A DNA stretch of 64,000 bases from Verrucomicrobiota bacterium (GCA_022709905.1 JAKLHY010000003.1:124001-188000); one strand, 5' to 3'. Numbered from the stretch's first letter, positions 46,354-56,050 are shown. Numbers and translations are program-made. Notes: generated from the sequence alone by a model not told the origin.

Positions 46354-46959
46354 ATGGATGCACTGCAAGCCATCGAGGCGCGTCGCGCCGTCAAACATTA
46401 CGATCCGAATCATCGGATGCCCGAGGGGGAGATTCGCCGGCTTCTATCGCTGGCCATGCTATCGCCCACCGCCTTCAATATTCAGCACTGGCGTTTCGTT
46501 CTGGCGCGAGATCCCGAGCTTCGGCGGCAAATCCGCGCCGCAGCCTGGGATCAGGCCCAAGTGACCGATGCCTCAATCCTGATCATACTTTGCGCGGACC
46601 TCAAGGCTTGGGAGCGGGATCCGGCGCGTTATTGGCAAAATGCCCCCCAACCGGTCCGCGATTACCTAGTGCCCGCGATTGGCCGGTATTACGCGGGAAA
46701 CGACACCATTCAGCGCGATGAGATCATGCGTTCCTGCGGCATTGCCGCCCAGACGATCATGCTGGCGTCCAAGGCCATGGGCTACGATAGTTGTCCCATG
46801 GACGGCTTTGACTTCAATGCAGTCGGCCAGTTGATCCAGCTTCCGCCGGACCACAAGATCACCATGATGGTGGCGGTCGGCAAAGGAATCAAAGAGCCCT
46901 GGCCGCGAGCCGGACAACTCTCTTATGAGGATGTGGTCATCACCGACCGGTTCGGTTAG
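46354..46959 (+). CDS. Nitroreductase-family flavoprotein
   Basis: 201 residues. IEARRAVKHYDPNHRMPEGE is the FMN-binding start, LSPTAFNIQHWRFVL the second FMN contact, and GIAAQTIMLASKAMGYDSCP the dimer/FMN segment. Oxygen-insensitive NAD(P)H nitroreductase family; the substrate is not predictable. Its last 4 bases overlap the 3' end of the convergent protease gene. Confidence 0.9.
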   Translation: MDALQAIEARRAVKHYDPNHRMPEGEIRRLLSLAMLSPTAFNIQHWRFVLARDPELRRQIRAAAWDQAQVTDASILIILCADLKAWERDPARYWQNAPQPVRDYLVPAIGRYYAGNDTIQRDEIMRSCGIAAQTIMLASKAMGYDSCPMDGFDFNAVGQLIQLPPDHKITMMVAVGKGIKEPWPRAGQLSYEDVVITDRFG

Positions 46960-47999
46960 CGGATAAAGAACTGCTGCCGCAGCCACTTGCCTTGACGTCG
47001 GACGCAGTCATACCAGGCGGACTTGTCGTTCATCGGGACCCAGCGCCGTTCTTCCTTACGGTAATGCCAGTCTTTATCGACCTGATAGAAGGCCTGGCGG
47101 CCCGAGATTTCGAGGATATTGCAGACCTCACTGTTGTGGTAATTGACCGTATCGTAATCGGTGATGATCTGCTGGGACATTTCGGCGTAGACCTGGTTGA
47201 GATCGCGCAGTAACTCCTCGGCCTTCGGATTGAGTTCTCGGATATTCAGGCCCAGTTTGCGGGCCTCCCGGGCTGTGATCGGATAGGAATGGGATGGGTA
47301 ATTATAGTTTAGCGCCCGGCTGATGCGTCTGGCCTTGGCTTGATTCCGGATGTGGTAACCGAGGAGTTCCTGGCATATCCGCATCGACAAAGAACTGGAA
47401 CGATCCAGCGCGCCCAACACCAGCGGATGAAGGTATTTGTAGATCTCGGGAAAGGGATTGCCGCACTTGTGATGTTCCTTCCACATGCGAAGAATGCGCA
47501 TCACCTCGTCCTGACTGACCGAGACAAGGTAATTGTTATGATCGACCGGCGACAAGTCATGTTTCAGCGAAGAATCGACGGCCGTTAGATACGAGGTGGG
47601 GCCCATGTGGATCTCGTTGGTGCCCAGAGCGACCATGGTCGCGGCCGATGCGCACTCGAAGGGCGCCAGCAGAACGATGTGATGAAATCGCCGACGCAAC
47701 AGGTGCACGAGGCGGAGGGCCGCCTCGGGATTTCCTCCGTCCGATTTAAGAAACAGTCCCAGCCGGGGCTGGCTCGACATGTTTCCCAGCAAGCGGGACA
47801 TTGCCATGACGTCATTTTGGCAAATGGAACCGCCGGAAGAGGTCCAGTAAGCCAGCAAAGGCATGCGCAACTGCCGCTGCAACTCCAGCAGCAGGCGTTG
47901 AGTTTCGTGGGTTAAGATCGGAGGATTGCGCGTCGATCTCCGATGGGGACGCTGGGCTGGATGGGTCGCCATAAAATGCCGGTTTGACGCCAAGAACAA
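46956..47999 (-). CDS. Clp-fold serine proteinase of the SDH/SppA-like family
   Basis: 347 residues without a signal peptide. The Clp-like core is LGLFLKSDGGNPEAALRLVH, then APFECASAATMVALGTNEIH, where the Ser of SAAT is the likely nucleophile, and GPTSYLTAVDSSL. It matches the 'serine dehydrogenase proteinase' group (PF01972-like). The C-terminal 150 residues are basic and helical. It begins 6 bases after thrS and is probably co-transcribed with it. Start could be the second ATG at 47972. Confidence 0.82.
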   Translation of the reverse strand: MFLASNRHFMATHPAQRPHRRSTRNPPILTHETQRLLLELQRQLRMPLLAYWTSSGGSICQNDVMAMSRLLGNMSSQPRLGLFLKSDGGNPEAALRLVHLLRRRFHHIVLLAPFECASAATMVALGTNEIHMGPTSYLTAVDSSLKHDLSPVDHNNYLVSVSQDEVMRILRMWKEHHKCGNPFPEIYKYLHPLVLGALDRSSSLSMRICQELLGYHIRNQAKARRISRALNYNYPSHSYPITAREARKLGLNIRELNPKAEELLRDLNQVYAEMSQQIITDYDTVNYHNSEVCNILEISGRQAFYQVDKDWHYRKEERRWVPMNDKSAWYDCVRRQGKWLRQQFFIR

Positions 48000-48005
48000 T
48001 CGAGG

Positions 48006-49946
48006 TTAGCCCCGGCGTTCGCGGATATCGCGGAGCAGATTGGCCACCACATCGGCGCGCGATTGAACGCCCAGGCTGCCTTTTCCGTGGACGCGGACCG
48101 ACACGGACAGGGTTTGCATTTCTTTCTGGCCCACCACCAGCATCGTGTGGGTTTTGGCTTCCTCGGCGCGAAGAATGCGGCCTTGGAGTTTGTCGTTGCT
48201 GAACTCGAGGGATGCGCGCACGAGGTGGTTGCGGAGTTCCTTGACGATGTCCTCGGCATACGGGATCTGGTCCGGGGTGACCGGGAGAACGCGCACCTGC
48301 TCGGGGGCCAGCCAGAGCGGGAAATTGCCGGCGTAATGCTCGATGAGGAATCCGAGAAACCGCTCGTGGGTGCCCAAGGGCGCGCGATGGATGCAGAGCG
48401 GGCTTTTATCGGTGTTATCGCGATCGCGGTAGACCAGACCGAAGCGATCCGGCACGGCGAAGTCGACCTGGTTTGTGGCGATGGTAAACTCGCGGCCGCT
48501 CACGCTCCAGACCTGAACGTCGATCTTGGGGCCGTAGAACGCGGCCTCGTTGGGGACCTCGATGTAGTTGATCGCCGATTCCTTCAGGACTTGGCGCACC
48601 ATATCCTCGGTCTTCTTCCAGAGGGCGGCGTTATCGACGAATTTCTGTCCCAGTTTGGCGGGATCGTGGGTGCTGAATCGCATGAGATACTTGCCCAGGC
48701 CAAAAATCTGGAAGTACTTCAGATACATCTCGTTCACCGCCTGAAATTCGGCCGCGAATTGTTCGGGGGAACAATAAATGTGGGCATCGTTCATCTGCAT
48801 GGATCTGACGCGCATCAGGCCCATGAGTTCGCCGCTTTGTTCATATCGGTAACAGGTGCCGTATTCGGCCAGGCGCATGGGAAGATCCCGGTAGCTGCGG
48901 GGGGCCGCCGCGAAGATGCGGTGGTGATGCGGGCAGTTCATCGCCTTTAAGTAATACCGATCGGTGCGGACTTCCTCTTCGCGCCGAATCTCCTGCGCTT
49001 TGTCCAGCAGGACATCGAGTTTCGCCTCGGTCAGTTCTCCGTCCAGGATCGCGCGCCGGAATTCCTCGCGGCGCATTGCGCGATTGGACTCGGCTTTTTC
49101 CTCCACGAGGAACATGGGAGGATACATACTTTCGGCGTAATAGGGGAGATGACCGGAGGTCAGGTACATCTTTTCCCGGGCCAGGTGCGGGGTCCGGACG
49201 CGCAAATAGCCCGCGGCAAACTCGCTTTCCTTGGCCAGACGTTCGAGTTCCTCGATAAGCACCGCCCCATTGGGCATCCAGAGAGGCAGTCCGGGCCCCA
49301 CGTATTCGCTGTCAAACACGAACAACTGCATGTCTTGGCCGATTTTCCGATGGTCCCGTTTGCGGGCTTCTTCCTGGGCCTTCAGCCACGCCTCGAGCTC
49401 GGTTTTGTTCGGAAACGCCGTCCCATAGATGCGTTGGAGCTGCGGATTCTTTTCGTTGCCCCGATAGTAAGCGGCGGCGACCCGCAGCAATTTGAAGGCC
49501 TTGACGTTGCCCGTGCGCATTACATGCGGGCCGGCGCACAAGTCCACGAACTCGCCACTGCTGAAGAAAGATATCGGTTCGCCATCGGGAATATCCGAGA
49601 GGCGCTCCAGCTTGAATCTCTGGTTTTGATTGCGAAAGAACTCCAGGGCTTCGTCGCGGGTCTTGACCGAACGTTCGAACACGTGGTTTTCCTTGGCAAT
49701 CTTACGCATCTCCTCTTCGATGCGCGGGAAATCCTCCGGCGTAAATCGGTGGCTGGGGAGGTCGAAATCGTAATAGAAACCCTCATCGGTGGGGGGGCCA
49801 ATGTCCAGGCGCGCCTCTGGCCACAGGCGCAGGACTGCGGCGGCCATGATGTGAGAACAGGAATGGCGCAGCCGTTCCAGGTCGCTCATGCGGTTTCGTT
49901 CATCCAGGCTTTTCCGTTCCACCGATTCTTTTGCGGGTTCAGACAT
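48006..49946 (-). CDS. thrS: Threonyl-tRNA synthetase lacking the TGS domain
   Basis: 646 residues. The editing domain begins at once: LRHSCSHIMAAAVLRLWPEA, then DIGPPTDEGFYYDFDLP. The class II core has YRDLPMRLAEYGTCYRYEQS (motif 2), RVRSMQMNDAHIYC and PLCIHRAPLGTHERFLGFLI (motif 3), and a C-terminal anticodon domain (QVRVLPVTPDQIPYAEDIVK). The usual 60-residue TGS domain at the N-terminus is missing; only about 26 residues precede the editing domain. Upstream sequence has no in-frame TGS. Confidence 0.93.
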   Translation of the reverse strand: MSEPAKESVERKSLDERNRMSDLERLRHSCSHIMAAAVLRLWPEARLDIGPPTDEGFYYDFDLPSHRFTPEDFPRIEEEMRKIAKENHVFERSVKTRDEALEFFRNQNQRFKLERLSDIPDGEPISFFSSGEFVDLCAGPHVMRTGNVKAFKLLRVAAAYYRGNEKNPQLQRIYGTAFPNKTELEAWLKAQEEARKRDHRKIGQDMQLFVFDSEYVGPGLPLWMPNGAVLIEELERLAKESEFAAGYLRVRTPHLAREKMYLTSGHLPYYAESMYPPMFLVEEKAESNRAMRREEFRRAILDGELTEAKLDVLLDKAQEIRREEEVRTDRYYLKAMNCPHHHRIFAAAPRSYRDLPMRLAEYGTCYRYEQSGELMGLMRVRSMQMNDAHIYCSPEQFAAEFQAVNEMYLKYFQIFGLGKYLMRFSTHDPAKLGQKFVDNAALWKKTEDMVRQVLKESAINYIEVPNEAAFYGPKIDVQVWSVSGREFTIATNQVDFAVPDRFGLVYRDRDNTDKSPLCIHRAPLGTHERFLGFLIEHYAGNFPLWLAPEQVRVLPVTPDQIPYAEDIVKELRNHLVRASLEFSNDKLQGRILRAEEAKTHTMLVVGQKEMQTLSVSVRVHGKGSLGVQSRADVVANLLRDIRERRG

Positions 49947-50129
49947 AACTTAAGCCAAATAAGCTAGGGAACATCCTCCAGGTTGGCAAATTGAAATTGT
50001 TCGGGATGCCAAATCCACTTGCTCCGGGAGGGAAAGCCGGCATAATCAGGTTGGTCGGCCGGCATTGATTTCAGCAAGTCTGAAAAATCCGTCCGGCCAT
50101 GCGGTCGGGGTGGAACCTGGCCGGGGCAG

Positions 50130-50205
50130 GGGCGATTAGCGTAGTGGCTAGCGCATCTCCTTTACACGGAGTAGGTCGCAGGTTCGAATCCTGCATCGCC
50201 CACCA
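50130..50205 (+). tRNA. tRNA-Val (anticodon UAC)
   Basis: 76 nt with encoded CCA. Acceptor GGGCGAT/ATCGCCC pairs fully, T arm GCAGG-TTCGAAT-CCTGC, anticodon loop TTTACAC giving UAC (Val). Confidence 0.94.
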
Positions 50206-50257
50206 TTCCATCCCACCCGTATCGAGCGGCGCAATCATCAACTAAAAGGCGGTCAAC

Positions 50258-51145
50258 ATGATGACGATTGGATTTCACACCGACGCGTTTAACTCGGCCA
50301 ATTGGCCGTTTGAGAAATGCCTGGACTGGGCGCAGCGCAATGGCGTGGCCCGCATCGAGTGCGGGATGGTGGACGGCCTGCATTTCCTCCAAGGTCTCGG
50401 TTACTCTCCTCATTTGTCCCTCCTGGATGATCCGGCCCTTTTGCGGCGGCAATTGGACCGATACGGCGTCTATTTTTCCCAGATTGACGCCGCCTATCCC
50501 TTGTCGGGCGAGGATGGACCTTCCCGCGGAGTTCCTTACGTGACCAAATCGATCGCCTGGGCCAAACTGGCCGGATGCCCTTGTGTGGATACCACCGATG
50601 GTCTCCATAAGCCGGAAGGAATGACCGACAAGGAGGCCATGGCGGCCATGAAACGCAGCTACCAGCAGATTGTCCGGGTGGCCGAAGCCCATGAGGTCAT
50701 CGTGAATATCGAGCCGCATGGTTATTTCACCACGAATCCGGATCGCATGGAGGAAATGCTGGCCTTTGTCGAAAGTCCTTTTCTTCGGATGAACATGGAC
50801 ACCGGCAATACCTTTATTGCCGGACGGGACCCGGTGGCCTTTCTCAAACGGTTCATCAACCAGGTGAGTCATATCCATATCAAGGACGTTTCCAAGGAAT
50901 TGGCCGAGGCGGTTCGTGGAGGGTCCACCGGCATTGCCATGAGTCATTGCGCTGTCGGCGACGGCGTCAACGCCCGCAACATCAAGGAATGTATCCGGTT
51001 GCTTCGCGATGCCGAGTTCAAAGGTAATTTGAGCATCGAGTGCGAGGGCCAGGCCGGTCCGATGATCGAGAAATCCCTCGCCTGGATCCGCGGGGTCTTC
51101 AAAGAGCTCGGCATCAAAGAAGGCAAGCCCAGGAAAACCAAGTAA
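50258..51145 (+). CDS. Sugar phosphate isomerase/epimerase (TIM barrel), cytosolic
   Basis: 295 residues, no signal peptide. AP-endonuclease-2-like barrel: IGFHTDAFNSANWPFEKCLD, VIVNIEPHGYFTTNPDRME (Glu/His metal site), MNMDTGNTFIAGRDPVAFL, QVSHIHIKDVSKELAEAV and GNLSIECEGQAGP. These provide the divalent-metal ligands of the family. The oxidoreductase gene follows after 22 bases, a standard pairing for oxidation and epimerisation of sugars or inositol. Confidence 0.9.
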   Translation: MMTIGFHTDAFNSANWPFEKCLDWAQRNGVARIECGMVDGLHFLQGLGYSPHLSLLDDPALLRRQLDRYGVYFSQIDAAYPLSGEDGPSRGVPYVTKSIAWAKLAGCPCVDTTDGLHKPEGMTDKEAMAAMKRSYQQIVRVAEAHEVIVNIEPHGYFTTNPDRMEEMLAFVESPFLRMNMDTGNTFIAGRDPVAFLKRFINQVSHIHIKDVSKELAEAVRGGSTGIAMSHCAVGDGVNARNIKECIRLLRDAEFKGNLSIECEGQAGPMIEKSLAWIRGVFKELGIKEGKPRKTK

Positions 51146-51167
51146 CATCAGCCTCCCAATCTGTTTT

Positions 51168-52487
51168 ATGAAACCTTCCCATCCACGTTTTGAAGGAGCG
51201 GCTTCACGCCGCAGTTTTCTGAAAAGCTCCGCCACAGTGACCGCCGCCGCCGCCCTGGGCAGTCTGGACATCGGACGGTTCGCCCATGCGGCCGGCACCG
51301 AGGTCATCCGGATTGGCATGATCGGCTGTGGGGGCCGTTGCGCCGGGGCCGCCGAGGATGCCATGGACGCCGATTCCGGCGCCAAACTGGTCGCCATGTG
51401 CGACATCTTCCTGGATCGCATCCGCCAGAAACGCGAGCATCTCTCGAAGCAAAAACCCAATCAGGTGGCGGTGCCAGATTCCCAGTGTTTCACGGGATTC
51501 GATGGCTACAAACATGTCATCGAGTGCAGCGACGTCGTTCTGATTGCCAATGCCGCCAAGTTCCATCCGCTGCATGCCCTGACCGCCTTGAAGGCCGGCC
51601 GGCATGTCTTTGTTGAAAAACCGCATGGCATCGATCCGGCCGGCATCCGTGTGGTTCAACAGGCGGCGGAGGTCGCGCGCCAGAAAAAACTCAGCCTCGT
51701 CTCAGGCCTCCAAAGCCGGTATCACCCCGCCTACCAAGAGACGATGAAACGCGTGCACGACGGCGCCATCGGCTCTATCGTGTCGATGGAGGAAAACTTT
51801 CTGCGCGCTCCCTACGGGTTGTACGAGCGAAAACCCGGATTGACCGAGCTTCAGTATCAATGCAGCAACCAGTATCATTTCAACTGGCTGTGCGGCGATG
51901 ACGTGGTGCAGTCGCTGGTGCACAACCTGGACCGTTCGACTTGGGCCATGAAGGAACAGACGCCCCTCAAGGCCCACGGTTTGGGCGGCCGATCCTCGAT
52001 GTTCGGCGAGATCTACGGCAACGTCTTCGATCATCACTCGGTGATCTATCAGTATGCGAATGGCGTTCGGCTCTACGCGTTTTGCCGCACCCAGGAGGGT
52101 TGCTACGACGAGTCCTCGAGCATCATCCTCGGCAGCAAAGGACGCTGCGATGTCCTCAAGGCCCGCATCGAAGGCGAGAATCCGTGGCAGTATTCCGGGC
52201 CCGACGCCAATCCCTACAAGATCGAACATCAGCAGCTCTTTCGATCCATCCGTTCCGGCCAGCCGATCAACAACGGCGACTACATGGCTCGCAGCACCCT
52301 GGTCTCCATCATGGGACAAATCACCTGCTATACCGGAAAGGAAGTGACCTGGGACCAGATCTCGAAGTCGGATTTCTCGTATTTCCCCAAGCCGGAGGAT
52401 TGCCGCGACGACATGCCGCCCCCGGTCAAACCGGAGGCCAACGGATCTTATCCCGTGATGGTGCCCGGCAAAACCCAGTTGATCTGA
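51168..52487 (+). CDS. Tat-exported Gfo/Idh/MocA-family oxidoreductase
   Basis: 439 residues. Tat signal around SRRSFLKSSATVTAAAALGS, Rossmann fold VIRIGMIGCGGRCAGAAEDA, KAGRHVFVEKPHGIDPAGIR with the E-K-P signature, GLQSRYHPAYQETMKRVHDG and NQYHFNWLCGDDVVQSLVHN. It resembles the inositol/myo-inositol dehydrogenase-like secreted group. Operon with the preceding isomerase. Confidence 0.9.
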   Translation: MKPSHPRFEGAASRRSFLKSSATVTAAAALGSLDIGRFAHAAGTEVIRIGMIGCGGRCAGAAEDAMDADSGAKLVAMCDIFLDRIRQKREHLSKQKPNQVAVPDSQCFTGFDGYKHVIECSDVVLIANAAKFHPLHALTALKAGRHVFVEKPHGIDPAGIRVVQQAAEVARQKKLSLVSGLQSRYHPAYQETMKRVHDGAIGSIVSMEENFLRAPYGLYERKPGLTELQYQCSNQYHFNWLCGDDVVQSLVHNLDRSTWAMKEQTPLKAHGLGGRSSMFGEIYGNVFDHHSVIYQYANGVRLYAFCRTQEGCYDESSSIILGSKGRCDVLKARIEGENPWQYSGPDANPYKIEHQQLFRSIRSGQPINNGDYMARSTLVSIMGQITCYTGKEVTWDQISKSDFSYFPKPEDCRDDMPPPVKPEANGSYPVMVPGKTQLI

Positions 52488-52583
52488 GCCGAGTTCACTC
52501 GCTTGGATTCCAGGGCCTCGTGGAACTCAGCGCTCCGAAACGAGCGGTTCATGGGAAGACTTCATGCCCCTTCTGTCTGGATT

Positions 52584-52613
52584 TTGACATTTTTCTGGGA
52601 ATATGTTTATATG
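52584..52613 (+). promoter_or_regulatory. Strong sigma-70-like promoter for the toxin-antitoxin pair
   Basis: TTGACA (52584-52589), an 18-base spacer and TATATG (52608-52613). The predicted start of transcription falls at about 52620, on the antitoxin ATG itself, and no Shine-Dalgarno sequence lies upstream. Confidence 0.55.
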
Positions 52614-52619
52614 ACTATG

Positions 52620-52886
52620 ATGAAGACAACGCTTGAGATTCCCGACGAGTTATTCCGTGAAGCCAAGGCGAAAGCGGCCCTGGAAGGACGCAAGCTCAAG
52701 GACTTGGTCGCGGAAGGTTTAAGAGCGGTGATCTCTGGCCAGACGACCGCATCTCCGCGTCAGCGACGGGTGACATTCCCTATCCTTAAGGCCAAGGGCA
52801 AAGTGTTGACGCTGACGGATGAACTCATTGCCGAGGTTGAGGCCCGTGAGGAATCGGAAATCTATGGCCGTCTTATGCGACGTTAA
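52620..52886 (+). CDS. VapB-like antitoxin
   Basis: 88 residues. MKTTLEIPDELFREAKAKAA, then ALEGRKLKDLVAEGLRAVIS is a ribbon-helix-helix DNA-binding domain; the C-terminal tail (LTLTDELIAEVEAREESEIY) would wrap the toxin. The coding end overlaps the toxin start by 23 bases. Likely autorepressed through the promoter at 52584. ATGs at 52611 and 52617 are possible starts. Confidence 0.82.
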   Translation: MKTTLEIPDELFREAKAKAALEGRKLKDLVAEGLRAVISGQTTASPRQRRVTFPILKAKGKVLTLTDELIAEVEAREESEIYGRLMRR

Positions 52887-53313
52887 CTGGCTGGTTGCCC
52901 TGTGTTGTCAGGCGCATCAACACCACGCCCTCGCCTGCGCATGGCTGGAGGCAGGCAACGGCGACAAAGGCCTGGTAGTGTGCCGCATCAGTCAGTTAGG
53001 CATGCTCCGGTTGCTCACCACTCCTGTCTTGATGAAAGACGACGTTTGCACAACCAATACCGCTTGGTTGGTGTATGACACGATGATGTCCGACTCGAGG
53101 TTTAGTTATCGGGAGGAGCCACTGAGGCTGGGCCGAGTGCTGCGAGCGTTGACCAAAGACTATCCGTTTTCACCCAACTTATGGCAGGACGCCTACCTGG
53201 CTGCATTTGCCATGACGGGCGACTTCTCACTGATTACGTTCGACAAAGGTTTTCGTAAATTCGCCGATCTCAATTGTGTCGTGCTGCCGGACGACGCCAC
53301 GCTTAAGATTTAG
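52864..53313 (+). CDS. VapC-like PIN-domain ribonuclease toxin
   Basis: 149 residues from the ATG at 52864. PIN-domain acidic residues: Asp in MAVLCDVNWLVALC, Asp in NLWQDAYLAAFAMTGDF and Asp in LITFDKGFRKF. In the second motif the usual Glu is replaced (CRISQLGMLRLLTTP), as in a recognised subgroup of PIN toxins. Cleaves RNA when free of antitoxin. The stop TAG forms part of the heptad pair GATTTAG-GATTTGA at 53308-53321. Confidence 0.82.
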   Translation: MAVLCDVNWLVALCCQAHQHHALACAWLEAGNGDKGLVVCRISQLGMLRLLTTPVLMKDDVCTTNTAWLVYDTMMSDSRFSYREEPLRLGRVLRALTKDYPFSPNLWQDAYLAAFAMTGDFSLITFDKGFRKFADLNCVVLPDDATLKI

Positions 53314-53341
53314 GATTTGAGATCAAAAGAGGCGTGTTGGC

Positions 53342-53764
53342 TCAGGGGTATTCTTCGGTGATTCGGCTGTGTTTTTGCAGGGCACGACGGTCTTTCTTGG
53401 TCGGGCGACCGAGGCCTTTGGGGCGGAAGAATAGAGGTGAGTGAACGATCTCCCGCCGTTTCTCGAGTTCAGCGGGTGGAGTCAAGTCGTCGGCGTAATT
53501 GCGCGCCAAGCTTGCGCTGACCCGTTGCTCGAGGAATCCGAGAACCTTGACGGTCCGGGTCATGTCGCCGACTTGGGCGGTGATGATTTCGTTGAGGCGG
53601 ATCTCGTGAGAGGGTTTGACATTGCGTCCGTCGATCTTGACATGTCCTCCGCGGCAGGCTGCGGTGGCTTGGGATCGTGTTTTGAACAGGCGCACGGCCC
53701 AGAGCCATTTGTCGATTCGGACGGCTGGAGTATGCGAGGGCGGGGAGGGCGGGTCGTCGGTCAT
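53342..53764 (-). CDS. S4-domain RNA-binding protein (Hsp15-like)
   Basis: 140 residues from the ATG at 53764. The S4 fold reads VRIDKWLWAVRLFKTRSQAT, CRGGHVKIDGRNVKPSHEI and ITAQVGDMTRTVKVLGFLEQ; the C-terminus is basic (RPKGLGRPTKKDRRALQKHS). Hsp15 binds stalled 50S subunits with peptidyl-tRNA. The alternative ATG at 53821 adds a non-homologous leader. Confidence 0.87.
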   Translation of the reverse strand: MTDDPPSPPSHTPAVRIDKWLWAVRLFKTRSQATAACRGGHVKIDGRNVKPSHEIRLNEIITAQVGDMTRTVKVLGFLEQRVSASLARNYADDLTPPAELEKRREIVHSPLFFRPKGLGRPTKKDRRALQKHSRITEEYP

Positions 53765-53911
53765 GGTGTTTTGTTTTGTCGTGGGGTATACTAAGTATCC
53801 GTCTTGGATTGTCAAAGGCATCCCGGATTTTGAAACGAACCTGGAGATTGTAATGGTGGCGGATTGGTCTTATGTGTTTTACGTGTCGCGACCGCACGTT
53901 CAAGAAAGGGC

Positions 53912-54985
53912 ATGAACAAGAAACTGGAATCCATTATTGGGATCTCCGCGTTGGCGCTGCTTTTAATCGGATGCTTTGTTGTGCTGCGTCCGTTTCTGAC
54001 GGCGGTGATGTGGGCTGTGGTGTTGTGTTTTTCCAGTTGGCCGGTCTATCGCTGGATTGAGGGGGGGGTGAGGGGGCGTCGCTGGCTGGCGGCATCCTTG
54101 ATGACCCTCCTGATCGCGTTGGTCATGCTGATTCCATTCGTGGCCGTGGGCTTCGGCATGGCGGACAGTTTCAAGGATTTGGCTAGCGCAACCCGGAAAT
54201 GGTTTGAAGCGTGGCCTCCCGATCCACCCGAGTGGCTCAGCCAGGTGCCGGTGGTCGGCGAGACGGTGGTGACCGAGTGGGAAGAACTGGCCAGTGACAG
54301 CGCCCAGTTAATCAAAAGGGGCCAGCAGTTGCTGGAGCCGGTGAGCGCCTGGGCTTTGAGCGGAGGCGTGATGATTGGCCGAGGCGTGATCGAGCTGGCC
54401 CTGAGCATTTTCATCGCTTTTTTCCTGTTTCGTGATGGCGCGACGATTGCCCGTCAGTTCACCTTGGCAATGGAGCGCATCGCCGGAACACGGGCCCAAC
54501 GATTGATCGAGGTGGCTGGGGAAACCGTGCGAGGAGTGGTTTACGGCATCCTGGGAACGGCGCTGGCCCAGGGAGCGGTGGCGACGATTGGTTTTCTCAT
54601 TGCCGGTATGCCGGGGGCGTTGTTGCTGGGATTCCTGGTGTTTTGTCTGTCGGCCGTTCCTGTGGGGCCGCCGCTGGTGTGGGGGACATCGGCTTTCTGG
54701 TTGTTTCAACAAGGTTGGTATGGCTGGGCGTTGTTCATGGTAATCTGGGGGATGGGAGTCAGCAGCCTCGATAACGTCGTCCGACCGTTATTGATCAGTC
54801 ACGGGGTCCGGCTGCCGTTTGTTTTGATTTTTATGGGGGTTGTGGGGGGCGCGCTGGCGTTTGGTTTTATCGGAGTCTTTCTGGGACCGGTCTTGCTGGC
54901 GGTGGGTTACGGTCTGATTGATGAATGGATTGTTTTAAGAAAAACCGCGGAAGAAAAGACAGAGACCGAATCGAGCGCTCCCTAA
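53912..54985 (+). CDS. AI-2E family transporter-like permease
   Basis: 357 residues from the ATG at 53912 with AGAAAGG ahead. Hydrophobic helices start IIGISALALLLIGCFVVLRP; the family block ALAQGAVATIGFLIAGMPGA and GMGVSSLDNVVRPLLISHGV is clear, with final helices FGFIGVFLGPVLLAVGYGLI. Members export quorum signals or small molecules or act as Na+/H+ antiporters; substrate unknown. Confidence 0.88.
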   Translation: MNKKLESIIGISALALLLIGCFVVLRPFLTAVMWAVVLCFSSWPVYRWIEGGVRGRRWLAASLMTLLIALVMLIPFVAVGFGMADSFKDLASATRKWFEAWPPDPPEWLSQVPVVGETVVTEWEELASDSAQLIKRGQQLLEPVSAWALSGGVMIGRGVIELALSIFIAFFLFRDGATIARQFTLAMERIAGTRAQRLIEVAGETVRGVVYGILGTALAQGAVATIGFLIAGMPGALLLGFLVFCLSAVPVGPPLVWGTSAFWLFQQGWYGWALFMVIWGMGVSSLDNVVRPLLISHGVRLPFVLIFMGVVGGALAFGFIGVFLGPVLLAVGYGLIDEWIVLRKTAEEKTETESSAP

Positions 54986-55006
54986 TTGGGGATTCAAGCG
55001 CAAACA

Positions 55007-55040
55007 AAAACACCACGCAGCCCGAGCTGCGTGGTGTTTT
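55007..55040. terminator. Bidirectional intrinsic terminator
   Basis: A perfect 15-bp stem (AAAACACCACGCAGC with its complement) around the loop CCGA. The A and T ends make it work for both the convergent permease and the pseudopilin genes. Confidence 0.88.
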
Positions 55041-55064
55041 CACCAAACAAACAGAACAAAACGA

Positions 55065-55949
55065 CTACCTGATCAGAGCGGAAGTGCGCATGGAAATCCA
55101 AAGCCAATCCTGGCTGCCCGGCACGGTCTTGCGGGCGACGTTGCCATTCTTGACCTGGGTGCGGCCGTCCACCCATTTGTGGATCTCGGAGTGGCCATCA
55201 GCAAAGGCAAGGCCGCAAGCCATGTTGTGATAGGTGCCGGGCCAGTCAATCCACTCGGCGGTTTTCATGCCGATGGCCATGCCGGCGTCATTGAGACTAT
55301 AATAATCTTCGTCAAGCAGGACCCATGTCATTGAGGGCCCTGGATTCTGGAAGTCACCCATCTTTCCATAGCAATAATAGGTCTTGTTGCGGGTGTGACT
55401 GTGGTTGTTATCGAGCCACGGGCCGTTGACCGACATTTTACCGTTGCTCGGCGAATAAGGATCGGTCCCAACCGCCTGGTTCATCGAGAAGGTGCGTGCC
55501 GCCGGCACTTTCGTCCCCCTCTTGGTGGTGTCGGTTCCCTGGTAATTGCCCATGCGCTTGTCGGCCGGGCACTTGTACATCATGTGCTTGATGCCGTAGT
55601 TGACCAGCATAGCCAAGTCCGGATTGTTCAAGATGTCCGGATTGAATTCCTGGCCGCCACCTTTGCCGGCCGATCCAGGACACCAGTTCTTGTAAGGCTG
55701 AGTATTGCCATCGTCAGGATTCGGAGGGAGAAAATCACCGTTGTCATGGGCATACAGCTGGATGCCCAGCATCATTTGCTTGCCGTTGTTCATGCAAAAG
55801 ATGCCTTGGGACTTGGTCTTCGCCTTCGCCAGAGCGGGCAGGAGCATGCCGGCAAGGATGGCGATGATGGCGATAACCACCAGAAGTTCAATGAGAGTGA
55901 ACCCCTTCTTTGCACGGGGACTCACGTTAAGCAAAAAGCTCTTTTTCAT
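55065..55949 (-). CDS. Type II/IV pseudopilin-like protein (DUF1559-type)
   Basis: 294 residues from the ATG at 55949. The prepilin leader [20 protein letters not shown] contains the G-F-T-x-x-E cleavage site. The C-terminal region has [13 protein letters not shown] loops and a late [17 protein letters not shown] motif, usual for Verrucomicrobiota and Planctomycetota secretion pseudopilins. Ends at the shared terminator. Confidence 0.9.
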   Translation of the reverse strand: MKKSFLLNVSPRAKKGFTLIELLVVIAIIAILAGMLLPALAKAKTKSQGIFCMNNGKQMMLGIQLYAHDNGDFLPPNPDDGNTQPYKNWCPGSAGKGGGQEFNPDILNNPDLAMLVNYGIKHMMYKCPADKRMGNYQGTDTTKRGTKVPAARTFSMNQAVGTDPYSPSNGKMSVNGPWLDNNHSHTRNKTYYCYGKMGDFQNPGPSMTWVLLDEDYYSLNDAGMAIGMKTAEWIDWPGTYHNMACGLAFADGHSEIHKWVDGRTQVKNGNVARKTVPGSQDWLWISMRTSALIR

Positions 55950-56050
55950 AGACTCAGCGCTGCATGGATGATTGTTTCGTCTCAAATTTAGAAAAAATTA
56001 TTCCAAATAAGATTCCAGGTCAACTGTGCGTTTCAAGGCACATTGGAATC

